Source: Desulforamulus profundi
GTDB lineage: Bacteria; Bacillota_B; Desulfotomaculia; Desulfotomaculales; Desulfotomaculaceae
Length of the DNA: 64,000 nt
Direction: 5' to 3'
Assembly (NCBI RefSeq): GCF_002607855.1
Contig: NZ_AWQQ01000047.1
Coordinates: forward strand, 92,884 to 156,883
Shown: positions 19,756 to 28,500 of the stretch, one piece after another
Numbering within the stretch: position 1 is the stretch's first letter
Layout of the letters: each line of letters begins with the position of its first letter
Made by a program: the position numbers and the translations under genes
Notes under the pieces: model-generated
Databases searched by the model: none
Seen by the model: only the letters and a program-made list of their open reading frames with translations
What the model was told of the DNA's origin: nothing

Positions 19756-20616
19756 ATGACTCAAAACTGTTTAACCCTTCCTGGTTATTTCCAACAAATG
19801 AAGGTCGAAATTGAACTTCGCGGTCTATCCCCTCAAACCCTGCAACATTATCTATCTCATTTAAGGCTCCTGGAAAAATATTTCGACAAACCGGCTTACC
19901 AGGTTTCTCCCGACGAACTTAAGGAGTACCTTCACCACCGCATTAAATCCGGCGTCAGCTACAGTAATGTGAATATCTCCTGCAACGCTTTCAAGCTCTT
20001 TTTTAACAAAGTGCTTCAGTATAATTGGTCCGATGACGTTATCATCCGGCCCAAAAGACCGAAAAAGCTGCCCTGCGTTTTGTCTAAAGACGAAATCCTA
20101 TCCATTATTGATCAGGTCCATAATCTTAAGCACAAAGTTATTCTCCTGACCACTTACTCCTCTGGCCTTCGCATTAGCGAAACCCTTAACCTTCGGGTCT
20201 CTGACATCGATTCTAATCGTATGTTGATCCGCGTTAACCAAGGCAAAGGCCACAAAGATCGTTTAACCATTCTATCGCTTGAAAACCTGAAAATGCTCAG
20301 AGCCTATTGGAAACTTTATAAGCCAACGGATTTGCTTTTCCCCGGACAGGTTCCGGGTAAACCGCTTGCCGCCAGGAACATTCAATATGTTTTTCAGATG
20401 GCCAAGCTCAGAGCCGGCATTTCGAAACCGGCTACCGTTCATACGCTCCGCCACAGTTTTGCTACCCATCTTCTCGAAGCAAATGCCGACCTGCGGACGA
20501 TCCAAACACTTTTGGGCCACAGCGATATTTCGACGACCTCTAATTATATCCACCTATCCACTAAACATATTGCCTCTGTAAAAAGTCCTCTTGACGGATG
20601 TGATTCCGATGCCTGA
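19756..20616 (+). CDS. tyrosine-type site-specific recombinase (XerC/D-like)
   Basis: 286 residues from ATG 19756 (AAAGGATGG upstream). The SAM-like N-terminal domain (LSPQTLQHYLSHLRLLEKYF) is followed by the catalytic set: R in SSGLRISETLNLRVSDID, K in GKGHKDR, HTLRHSFATHLLE, LLGHSDISTTSNYIHL with the nucleophilic Y. The stop overlaps the transposase start (ATGCCTGA), so the two are translationally coupled. It is an accessory of the IS91-type element rather than the integrase of the ICE, judged by the overlap and orientation. Confidence 0.8.
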   Translation: MTQNCLTLPGYFQQMKVEIELRGLSPQTLQHYLSHLRLLEKYFDKPAYQVSPDELKEYLHHRIKSGVSYSNVNISCNAFKLFFNKVLQYNWSDDVIIRPKRPKKLPCVLSKDEILSIIDQVHNLKHKVILLTTYSSGLRISETLNLRVSDIDSNRMLIRVNQGKGHKDRLTILSLENLKMLRAYWKLYKPTDLLFPGQVPGKPLAARNIQYVFQMAKLRAGISKPATVHTLRHSFATHLLEANADLRTIQTLLGHSDISTTSNYIHLSTKHIASVKSPLDGCDSDA

Positions 20617-21712
20617 GCTTCAGGATATATTTAATCACGTCCGGCTTGATACGCTGTCTCCTGCTCAAGCCAAAGCCTTTCATATGATTCGTCACTGCCG
20701 CACTTCAAAACTCGGTTACCATGCCGAAGTTTGTATGGAATGCGGCTCAGTTGAAGTTTCTTATAACTCTTGCCGCAACCGCCATTGTCCAAAATGCCAG
20801 CATTCGGTACAAGAAGAGTGGGTTGAGGCTCAGATGTCCAAGCTCTTGCCTGTCGGCTACTTCCATCTGGTTTTTACGCTCCCCCAAGAGCTGAATACCC
20901 TGGTTTTTCAAAATCAGAAGCTACTTTATTTCATACTAATTCAATCGGCGGGACATACTCTCATTGAACTGGCCAAGGACCCTAAATTTCTTGGGGCAAC
21001 AATCGGAGTTACTTCGGTACTGCATACCTGGGGACAGAATTTATCATTTCATCCTCATGTCCATTGTATTGTTACCGGCGGTGGCCTTTCCAGTGATGGA
21101 CTTCGGTTCGTTCGTTCCAGCCAAAAGTTCTTTATCCCGGTTAGAGTGATATCGAAGAAGTTTCGAGGAAAGTTCCTTTACCTTCTGAAGCGAGCCTACT
21201 TCGAGGGAAAAATGAGCTTTTATCATAAGGCAGCAGAATTGTCGTTCAAGAGTAATTTCCTTTCCCTTGTGGATAGGTTATACCGCAATAACTGGGTTGT
21301 TTTCGCTAAAAAACCATTTAAGACTCCGGCTCATGTGGTTCGTTATCTTGGCCGCTATACTCACAGGGTGGCTATCAGCAATTCGAGAATCCAGTCGTTT
21401 GACGGTCAGTCCGTCAGTTTTTCCTGGAAGGATTATAAGGATAACGCTAAATCTAAAGTTATGACACTTGAGGCGGTGGAGTTTACCCGGCGGTTTCTTC
21501 TTCACGTACTCCCGGATCGTTTTGTCAAGATCAGGCATTACGGTCTGCTTTCCAGCCGAAATATCCAGACCAAGTTATCAAGGTGTATAAAGCTGACCCG
21601 AGCCAAGCCCTTGGCACATATCTTCCATAAGCAGAACAGGTCTTGCCGATGTTGTGGAAGCCGGAATGTAATTCTTTTGGTTTTCCGCAGCTATCAATCT
21701 GCTGGTCCATAA
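20609..21712 (+). CDS. IS91 family HUH transposase (Y2 type)
   Basis: 367 residues. The N-terminal zinc-binding region has VCMECGSVEVSYNSCRNRHC and PKCQ. The HUH metal motif is FHPHVHCIVTGGG, and the two catalytic tyrosines lie four apart in YLGRYTHRVAISNSRI, as in IS91 itself rather than single-tyrosine ISCR. A second Cys cluster (SCRCCGSRN) is near the C-terminus. Start ATG 20609 overlaps the recombinase stop. Rolling-circle transposition is expected. The frame is intact. Confidence 0.85.
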   Translation: MPELQDIFNHVRLDTLSPAQAKAFHMIRHCRTSKLGYHAEVCMECGSVEVSYNSCRNRHCPKCQHSVQEEWVEAQMSKLLPVGYFHLVFTLPQELNTLVFQNQKLLYFILIQSAGHTLIELAKDPKFLGATIGVTSVLHTWGQNLSFHPHVHCIVTGGGLSSDGLRFVRSSQKFFIPVRVISKKFRGKFLYLLKRAYFEGKMSFYHKAAELSFKSNFLSLVDRLYRNNWVVFAKKPFKTPAHVVRYLGRYTHRVAISNSRIQSFDGQSVSFSWKDYKDNAKSKVMTLEAVEFTRRFLLHVLPDRFVKIRHYGLLSSRNIQTKLSRCIKLTRAKPLAHIFHKQNRSCRCCGSRNVILLVFRSYQSAGP

Positions 21713-21917
21713 AGTCTGGCGAACTTAATATTTTAAAAACTGCCCGTTTTGGGGAGGGGGAAGGTCTACCCATTTTAGGCCTTTAACCTAAATTTTATTC
21801 GGATTAATCCTAAAACTATCCGGAAAAAGACTCTTCGAGGAGAACTTTTTACCCGAACAGAAAAGATTGAATTCCCATATTTCCGGGGATCCCTCGGCAG
21901 CGGTTCAGTACAACAAC

Positions 21918-22014
21918 AGATTTATGATGTTCAATGCGCTAATTAGAGCAATTACTCGGTCAAAGCCACGATTTTATCGCGGGCTTTTTTCGCACCTAGG
22001 AACATCATAAATCT
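21918..22014. repeat. 15-bp perfect inverted repeat enclosing a terminator
   Basis: AGATTTATGATGTTC (21918-21932) and GAACATCATAAATCT (22000-22014) form a perfect inverted pair. Inside is a smaller hairpin, AAAGCCACGAT/ATCGCGGGCTTT with a T run (21962-21990), that looks like a terminator. The whole lies between the IS91-type right end and the next cargo gene. It could be the footprint of a small mobile unit or simply a strong terminator. Confidence 0.55.
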
Positions 22015-22037
22015 CTAAAAGTTATGCGACGTTGGCC

Positions 22038-23113
22038 TTATTTGCGATATAATTCTTCTTCAAATATTTCTTCTGTTAATTTGCCAGTAAACGCATCTAT
22101 GAGCAAATCATAATCGTCAAAATAGTATAATATCAACTTTGCCCAATCTTTTATGTCAATTAGTCCTTTGATAAGCCAAAGCTTTATATGAGAATTTGCG
22201 TGTGAAGAAATTTGAGAAGCGTATCGTTTATTGTATTCCTTATTCATATAAACATTTATTGAGCCATCAATGTGATTGAATTGACAAATTGAATCATCAT
22301 ATATCGAATGTAGGTATCGAGTAATGTAGATTTCTTGTGATTCTTTGTAATTCCATAGTTCTTCAACTTCAATCCATTTCTTATCTTCTTTTAAAGATAG
22401 TCGAAACTGTATTTTTTTCATGGTCTTTGGATTGAATACACAAAAATATGTGTCATTTTTACTAAACGGGAACTCAAAGTTATCAAGATTTATTTCTTTA
22501 CCATAATAGACTTCAAAATACTCAAAATATATGGGTTTATAATCTGACAAAGAAACACTTAAATTACAATCTAAGCGCAATAACAATGAATTTTCTGCAG
22601 TATTGCATTTACTTAATGTTTGAATAAGTTTTGGTGGCTCTATTCCTCGAATTTCTAACCTTACAAACGGATTAAAATAATAGAAATCATCTCGAAATTT
22701 ACTCCTTCGTGAGTAAATATTTTACCCTTCCCTAGCTGCACAAGTCCATACTTTTCATCAGCTTCTTTGGGCAGCATTTCTATCTCTTTATCAAATATCT
22801 GTAAAAGATTAATCTCCTTCATCAAAAAACTTAGCAATACAATTTCAAACTCAACTCTGCCTTCCTCGATGAGCATATAATGATAGGGTTCCTCTGAAGA
22901 AAAATACTCAAGTATTTCTGTCTTGAGATTTTTGTTGTCATTCAATATTTCGGTAATACTTCTAATTGCCTTTCCTATTTTTTCTTTATACCCATTTTGA
23001 TTGATTGCTTTTGAAATTGGGATAACTGTATAAAACTTATATCCCCAAATCCTCAAAAAATAAATTGCTCTTACAACACTGGGTATTCTTAAAAATATCT
23101 TAAATATCTCCAA
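22038..23113 (-). pseudogene. uncharacterised AT-rich cargo protein, frameshifted
   Basis: Two frames form one protein. The first (TTG start at 23113, GGGGGA upstream; RIPSVVRAIYFLRIWGYKFY...LGKGKIFTHEGVNF) and the second (RDDFYYFNPFVRLEIRGIEP...SLLLRLDCNLSVSLSDY, VYYGKEINLDNFEFPFSKND) join when one T is added to the TTT at about 22698, giving about 358 residues. The start lies three bases after the stop of a 65-residue gene. I recognise no domain. Base composition is AT-rich, like the 369-aa cargo gene. Confidence 0.55.
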
Positions 23114-23116
23114 GTT

Positions 23117-23314
23117 TTATTCCCCCATGCCAATGTCGCATAACAGCCCTGCACCATGCTCCACCTCGTCGATAATACCGTCCAGGTATTTGTCCAGTTC
23201 ATCGGGGGTAACTCCCGTGTGTCCTGCCAGACGGTCTTCCTCGACGGCCAGCAGTTTTTCCCGCAGCTTCAGCATTTTCTCGCGGAGAGTAAACGCCTCT
23301 ATATCCATCACCAC
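23117..23314 (-). CDS. small helical protein preceding the cargo gene
   Basis: 65 residues: LREKMLKLREKLLAVEEDRL, AGHTGVTPDELDKYLDGIID. The LREKLLAVEEDRLAG segment resembles C-terminal helices seen in small antitoxin-like proteins. Being directly upstream and nearly fused to the 358-residue gene, it could be its partner, but nothing proves a toxin-antitoxin pair. Confidence 0.5.
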   Translation of the reverse strand: MVMDIEAFTLREKMLKLREKLLAVEEDRLAGHTGVTPDELDKYLDGIIDEVEHGAGLLCDIGMGE

Positions 23315-23346
23315 GAGATCCCCCTCGCCGTTTTTGTAAGATATAT

Positions 23347-23375
23347 CGGCTTTCCGGTTAACTTACGGAAAGCCG
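23347..23375. terminator. hairpin between cargo and higBA
   Basis: CGGCTTTCCG and CGGAAAGCCG pair perfectly across a 9-nt loop. The rest of 23376-23599 is AT-rich and non-coding except for an imperfect hairpin AAGGCGCTGA/TCAGTGCCTT at 23532-23556 that may end the higBA transcript. Confidence 0.5.
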
Positions 23376-23599
23376 CAAATCCATTGTAATTGCGCAAAAT
23401 ACTCACATAGGGTTTTATCTGTTATATTCCTTATAATTACAATCTAATCATATTATACTTCTTTACCCGAATCAATGAATAAAGCAGCGCAAAAGCGCAT
23501 TTATTCGTTTCAGCACGATAAAAAGGCGCTGATCTCTCAGTGCCTTAATTATTAATCATCTGTGCTATCACAAACTTCTTTATGATTTTCTCGCATTTT

Positions 23600-23884
23600 T
23601 TATTTCAACGTAACCTGTACCTCTTTGCCGAGGGAGCGGGCAACCTTGGCCAGAAAGTCCAGGGATGGATTGTACGTTCCGCTTTCCAGGCGGCTGATAT
23701 TGGATTTCTGGGTCCCAACCCGAAGCGCCAATTCTTCCTGGGTAATATTTTGGCTGGTGCGTGCTTCAATGATTTGCGAAATCACATCATAGCGCGGTTT
23801 CAGCTTTTCGTATTCCGCTTTGAATTCTTCGTCCTTCATCAAAAGCTCTTTCACTTCGGAAAACTTTGCTCCTGCCTTACTCAT
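23600..23884 (-). CDS. higA: HigA-type antitoxin, XRE helix-turn-helix
   Basis: 94 residues from MSKAGAKFSEVKELLMKDEE to SLGKEVQVTLK. The central XRE domain reads ARTSQNITQEELALRVGTQK, SNISRLESGTYNPSLDFLAK. The ATG overlaps the restored higB stop (GAGTAAG over ATGAGTAAG), the usual coupled order toxin-antitoxin of the HigBA type. It neutralises the RelE-like toxin and autoregulates the operon through the palindrome upstream of higB. Confidence 0.8.
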   Translation of the reverse strand: MSKAGAKFSEVKELLMKDEEFKAEYEKLKPRYDVISQIIEARTSQNITQEELALRVGTQKSNISRLESGTYNPSLDFLAKVARSLGKEVQVTLK

Positions 23885-24232
23885 TGTCACACCTTCTTTC
23901 ATAATCTTCTTTATAACGCAGTGCCCGTTCAATCTCTCTTTGCGGAGTTTTTTGAGTTTTTTGGTGAAACCATGAAGCAGCACAAAAGTCTTATGGCGGT
24001 ATGTGAAATAGAATATCCTACTGATATCCGAGGCGAACTTGATTCTCAATTCAAAAAGTCCTTTGCCTTTTATAGGCTTGACGTATGGTTCCCTTAATTC
24101 AGGCCCATGCTTTTCCAGCAGTTCTATTTCGCTAAAGGCTTTCGCCCGCATTTTTGCTTCCAACGATAGCAGAAAATCCAGTACGGGAATATCTCCGTTT
24201 TCCTTTTTATAGTATTCCACTTGCCAATCCAT
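23877..24232 (-). pseudogene. higB: HigB/RelE-type toxin (Gp49-like), C-terminus frameshifted
   Basis: Starts MDWQVEYYKKENGDIPVLDF; RelE-fold landmarks are LREPYVKPIKGKGLFELRIK and RIFYFTYRHKTFVLLHGFTK. As read it runs in frame through the antitoxin, but adding one A to the A6 run (23957-23962) gives the family-typical end TQKTPQREIERALRYKEDY, ERRCDNE and a stop overlapping higA. The toxin would be a ribosome-dependent or free mRNA interferase; with the frameshift it would lack its normal C-terminal helix. Confidence 0.75.
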
Positions 24233-24274
24233 GATACACCTCTAATCTTAGTATATGCTTCACCTCACCATCAT

Positions 24275-24292
24275 GTTATCATATACGATAAC
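24275..24292 (-). promoter_or_regulatory. probable HigA operator upstream of higBA
   Basis: GTTATCATATACGATAAC is an 18-bp palindrome with one mismatch pair, about 45 bp before the higB start. Its position fits an autoregulatory XRE antitoxin operator. Confidence 0.5.
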
Positions 24293-24337
24293 ACAAATCA
24301 AGGATTTTGTATTTTTTGTAAAACATCTAAAAAGCAA

Positions 24338-25291
24338 TCATTTTTCCATGCTATTTGACTGCCGTATCCTTAATACAACCCTGAGATAATCGTTGTAATC
24401 CTTCCCGCGCTGGGGCGGCTCGTCGGAAATGGTGTAGGTTGAGGGAAGGAGGGCCTTGATGGTCTCCGCCGCCAGCCTTCCCGGTGCGTCATTGTCCAGA
24501 TGCAGGGCAATTTCGGTTATTTGTGGGTAATCCTTGAGGTATTGCATCAAAGCGGCGGGCGGGGTGCTTTCTCCGATGTTCTTTTTCGGCCTGTAAATAC
24601 CCGCCAGGGACAGGCAGTTTTCCCGCCGCCAATCCCTGCCGGAAAGCAGCTCCAATGTGCCGTAGGACAAAAGGTCAATGGCGCTTTCAAACAAATGCAG
24701 CTTTGTGGATTTATCTCTTGCCGGAATGGAGAAGGAGAAGTGCTTGTCGCTGCCGCTTACGTCCCCCATAAACCGGCTGCCGGATGTGCCCCGGAGAGCG
24801 CCATACCGGGGGACACCCTGCGGGTCGAAGCCGACAAAGACCGCGTTGTGGCGGTAGCGGCTTTCATACAGCCGTCCGGTTTGAAGGCAGTAATCTATCA
24901 AGGCGCTGTGTATGCCGCGCCCTCTTAGATAGGCAGCCACGCGGTCATTGCTTTTGTTTTTCTCCGGCAACAGTAGCGTTCTCGGCTGGGCGGGTCCCCG
25001 CGCCTTTGACGGGGCAGACGGCATAACAACTGCCTGCCCGTCTATCCGCATGACCGCCTCGGGAAGCGTCATGCCCCGGACTTTGATGAGATAATCCAGG
25101 GCGGAGCGCCCGCCGATGCCGCGGGACCACCAGCACCACTTCCCGTTGGATATTTTCAAGCTGTCATGGGTGCGGGTGGTATAGACGTTGCCGGAAAAGC
25201 GAACCAGCTCCTGCGGCTCGTAATGCTGCAAATAGGTCAGCAGATCCATCTGTTTGGCGCGCTTAATCTGTTCCGGGGCCACATAGGGCAT
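24338..25291 (-). CDS. DUF3991/Toprim-domain primase-like protein
   Basis: 317 residues from MPYVAPEQIKRAKQMDLLTY, chosen because GGAGGTGATCGCT precedes this ATG; the longer frame upstream is a separate small gene. The N-terminal DUF3991-type region has THDSLKISNGKWCWWSRGIG and GGRSALDYLIKVRGMTLPEA. The C-terminal Toprim-like part has LFESAIDLLSYGTLE and IALHLDNDAPGR (the acidic D-x-D positions). Such proteins are found on most Tn1549-type elements and are presumed to act in replication or complementary-strand synthesis after transfer. The methylase-helicase gene lies upstream. Confidence 0.75.
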   Translation of the reverse strand: MPYVAPEQIKRAKQMDLLTYLQHYEPQELVRFSGNVYTTRTHDSLKISNGKWCWWSRGIGGRSALDYLIKVRGMTLPEAVMRIDGQAVVMPSAPSKARGPAQPRTLLLPEKNKSNDRVAAYLRGRGIHSALIDYCLQTGRLYESRYRHNAVFVGFDPQGVPRYGALRGTSGSRFMGDVSGSDKHFSFSIPARDKSTKLHLFESAIDLLSYGTLELLSGRDWRRENCLSLAGIYRPKKNIGESTPPAALMQYLKDYPQITEIALHLDNDAPGRLAAETIKALLPSTYTISDEPPQRGKDYNDYLRVVLRIRQSNSMEK

Positions 25292-25497
25292 AGCGATCAC
25301 CTCCAAACGTGAAAAAGCACCGGATTTTGTCTTCCGATGCTTTTCACGAAATTTTTGCAATGCGGCTATATTGCGCCGATTTTTGATATAGGAAAAGCCG
25401 TCCGTATGCCCGCGAAAATAAAGCTGCATACGCTCCATGTCCTCCATTCGGGTTGCAGTATCTCCGGCAGGGTCTGGAATATAAAAGGTTCGTTCAT
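25292..25497 (-). CDS. small conserved ICE protein upstream of the primase-like gene
   Basis: ATG 25497 follows AGGAGG, but the protein-like text (ERTFYIPDPAGDTATRMEDM, ERMQLYFRGHTDGFSYIKNR, RNIAALQKFREKHRKT) is one frame off this ATG, so a base is probably missing near the start. The frame is then open straight into the DUF3991 gene. In related elements a similar about-65-residue protein precedes the primase. Function unknown. Confidence 0.4.
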
Positions 25498-25578
25498 CAC
25501 GCGCCTCCTTCCTGGTTTTTTGTTTTACTCTTAGCCTGGGAAAATAGAAAGTCAAAACTGCTAAAGCGTATTCAGCCT

Positions 25579-28500
25579 TTACCGTTCATAGCCCACGGCC
25601 TTTTTTTCGGAAATATCCAGGTCCTCGTCCGGTTGGTCGTCCATGATCTCGTTTTCCGCCTTGTCCATATTCAGCAGGATGTTCAGTTCATGCAGCCGCG
25701 CGGATTTGCTTTGCAGCTCCTGCTCCTTCTCAAAGGGGATGTCAATTTCTTTTTTGGCCGTTTCCATCTGCTGGAGGAGGGCTTTTAGCTGTTCCCGGCA
25801 ATACGCCAGTTTTTTCGGCATTTCGGCCAAAGCATTATTCAATCTTGTAATGTTGCCATGCACGTCCGCGCCCAAGGCCACCGTATGGCTGAGAGCGCCC
25901 TGGAGCGTGATTTGATACTTCTTGTTAAAGCTGTCGAAAGAAAACAGCATCGGAAAACCCAGGTAGCTGCCCATTTCCTGTGGCTCCGGCGAGGTCATCA
26001 GCTTGCAGGCTTCCAGGATGGCCGCGCCCGCCTTGGCCTTTTCGGGGTAGGAAATGTCTTTGACCGTCATGCCAGCGAATTTGCTTTCCTCGGCATCCCC
26101 TCCGGCGGGTGGCAAGGCGCTGTGCCTTTCATACCGGGCAATATCCTTCTCATAGCCCGCAATGCGTTCCTCGGTGGATTTGATCTGCCGGGGGAATTGT
26201 TTGAGCAATCTGTCCTCCAAAGCGTAACGCTGGCTGAGGTGGTTCGCTTTCAATAGCTTAAGCTTGGAAACCTGGATGTCTAAATCCATCTTCTCCTTGA
26301 TGAGCGGGTTGCCCGTCGCCAGCGCCTTGACTTCCGCGTAGGAAAGGGCCGTTTCGTCAATGTCCTCGGCAGAGCGTACCGGGGATTTTGAGGTCATGAT
26401 CTGGGAGATAAAGCGTTGCTTATTCTCCAAAATCTGATAGAGATAGGCGTCAAAGGTATTTTCCGTCACATAGCGAAAGATATGCACCTCGTCGTTTTTG
26501 TTGCCCTGGCGGACAATCCTGCCGCTGCGCTGCTCCAAGTCGCGGGGCCGCCAGGGACAGTCCAGGTCGTGCAGCGCGATCAGGCGGTCCTGGACATTGG
26601 TGCCCGCGCCCATTTTAAAGGTGGAGCCTAACAAGGCGCGTACCTGTCCCGTGCGCACTCTGGCAAACAGCTCCTTTTTGCGGGTTTCCGTGTTGGCGTC
26701 GTGGATGAAGGCAATCTCGCCTGCGGGAACGCCGCGCGCCATGAGCTTTTGGCGCACGTCGTCGTAGACGTTGAAATTCCCGTCGCTTTTCGGGGTGGAC
26801 AGGTCGCAGAAGACAAGCTGCGTCAGCTTTTGGTCGCGGTGCTCCTGCCATAAGCGGAAGATATTATCCACGCAGGCGTTCACCTTGCTTTCTTCATGGT
26901 CGGGCAGCATGGGATTGGCCAACCGCTGGTCAAGGGCCAGCTTGCGTCCGTCGTTGGTGATTTTCAGCATGTTGTCTTCGTGTGGTTCCACCATCCGGTT
27001 GCGCACCTTTTCGGCGCGCTCGCCAAGCTCGGCCACCATGTCCTGCTGAAACTCGCTGGGCTTGACAGCCACATTGTGATAATTGGCCTTGGGCACGGGG
27101 AGGTCCAGCATATCCGCCGTTTTGATGTCCGCAACCTCTTTAAACATGCTCATGAGTTCAGGCAGGTTGTAGAACCGGGCGAAGCGTGTTTTGGCCCGGT
27201 AGCCCGTGCCCTCCGGCGCAAGCTCGATGGCGGTCACGGTTTCCCCGAAGGTGGAGGCCCAGCAGTCGAAATGCTGGAGTCCTTGTTTGCGCAGGGCTTC
27301 GTATTGCAGATACCGCTGCATGGTGTACATCTCGGTCATGGAGTTGGAGATGGGCGTGCCCGTGGCAAAAACGATGCCGCGGCCTTCCGTCAGTTCGTCG
27401 AGATACCGGCATTTGGCAAACAGGTCGGAGGATTTTTGCGCCTCGGTCTGGGCCAAGCCCGCCACGTTGCGCATCTTGGTGTAGAGGAACAAATTTTTGT
27501 AAAAATCCGCCTCGTCCACAAACAACCTGTCAACGCCCAGTTCCTCAAAGGTGACCACATCATCCTTGCGGCTGGTGTCGTTGAGCTTTTTCAGCTTCAA
27601 TTCCAGGGTCTTCTTGGTCCTTTCAAGCTGCTTGATGGCATAGCGTTCGCCGCGCTCCGCCTTGAGTTCCCGGATGCCGTCGGTGATCTCCCATATTTGT
27701 TCCTGCAATTGGCGCTTTTGCCGCTCGGCGGAAATGGGTATTTTCTCAAACTGGCTATGGCCGATGATCACCGCGTCGTAGTCGCCGGTGGCGATGCGGG
27801 CGCAGAATTTCTTGCGGTTCTTGGTCTCAAAGTCCTTTTTGGTGGCCACAAGGATGTTGGCCGATGGGTAAAGCTGCAAGAATTCCCCGGCCCATTGCTC
27901 GGTCAGGTGGTTGGGCACGACGAACAGGCTCTTGTTGCAAAGCCCCAAATGCTTGCCTTCCATCGCGGCTGCGGCCATCTCGTAGGTCTTGCCCGCCCCC
28001 ACGCAATGGGCCAGCAGGGTGTTGCCGCCGTAAAGGATGTGGGCCACCGCGTCCACCTGATGCTGGCGCAGGCTGATTTCCGGGTTCATGCCGGTGAATT
28101 TGATGTGGCTGCCGTCGTATTCGCGGGGCCGGATGGCGTTGAAGCGGTCGTTGTAGATTCTGGTCAGCCGTTCACGGCGCTGGGGGTCTTTCCATATCCA
28201 ATCCCGGAACGCTTCCTTGATGGCCTCCTGCTTCTGCTGGGCGATGGCGGTTTCTTTTTTGTTGAGGACGCGCGTTTCCCTGCCGTCTGCATCGTATCTG
28301 GTGTCAAAGATGCGCACGTCCTTGAGATTCAAGGTTTCTTCGATGATCTTATAGGCGTTGACACGGTTCGTGCCGTAAGTCATTGCCGCTTTGATGTTTG
28401 TGCTGTCGGCGTTTTTGCCGGAAATATTCCACATCGCGGTATAGCTTGAAAAGCTTACGTGAATTTTGGACTTTATATAATACGGAGGCTCAAGCAGCTC

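Larger units (their letters stand above)
19649..21914 (+). mobile_element. IS91-type element with an accessory tyrosine recombinase
   Basis: Two overlapping plus-strand genes (tyrosine recombinase and Y2 HUH transposase) are bracketed by an 18-bp inverted pair with one mismatch: GTTGTACTAAACCGCTGC at 19649-19666 and the complement of GTTGTACTGAACCGCTGC at 21897-21914. The genes run opposite to the ICE cargo genes. Exact element ends are uncertain because IS91 members usually have dissimilar ends; the inverted pair is what can be seen. The 19473-19648 stretch outside it is GC-rich, non-coding and unexplained. Confidence 0.65.

Noticed and set aside
19756..20616. Tyrosine recombinase as the ICE integrase
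   Set aside because: It overlaps and is co-oriented with the IS91 transposase inside the inverted pair, far from the att end.
26896..28449. 517-residue open frame on the plus strand
   Set aside because: It is antisense to the helicase motifs of the giant ICE protein and has no recognisable domain; a GC-rich shadow frame.
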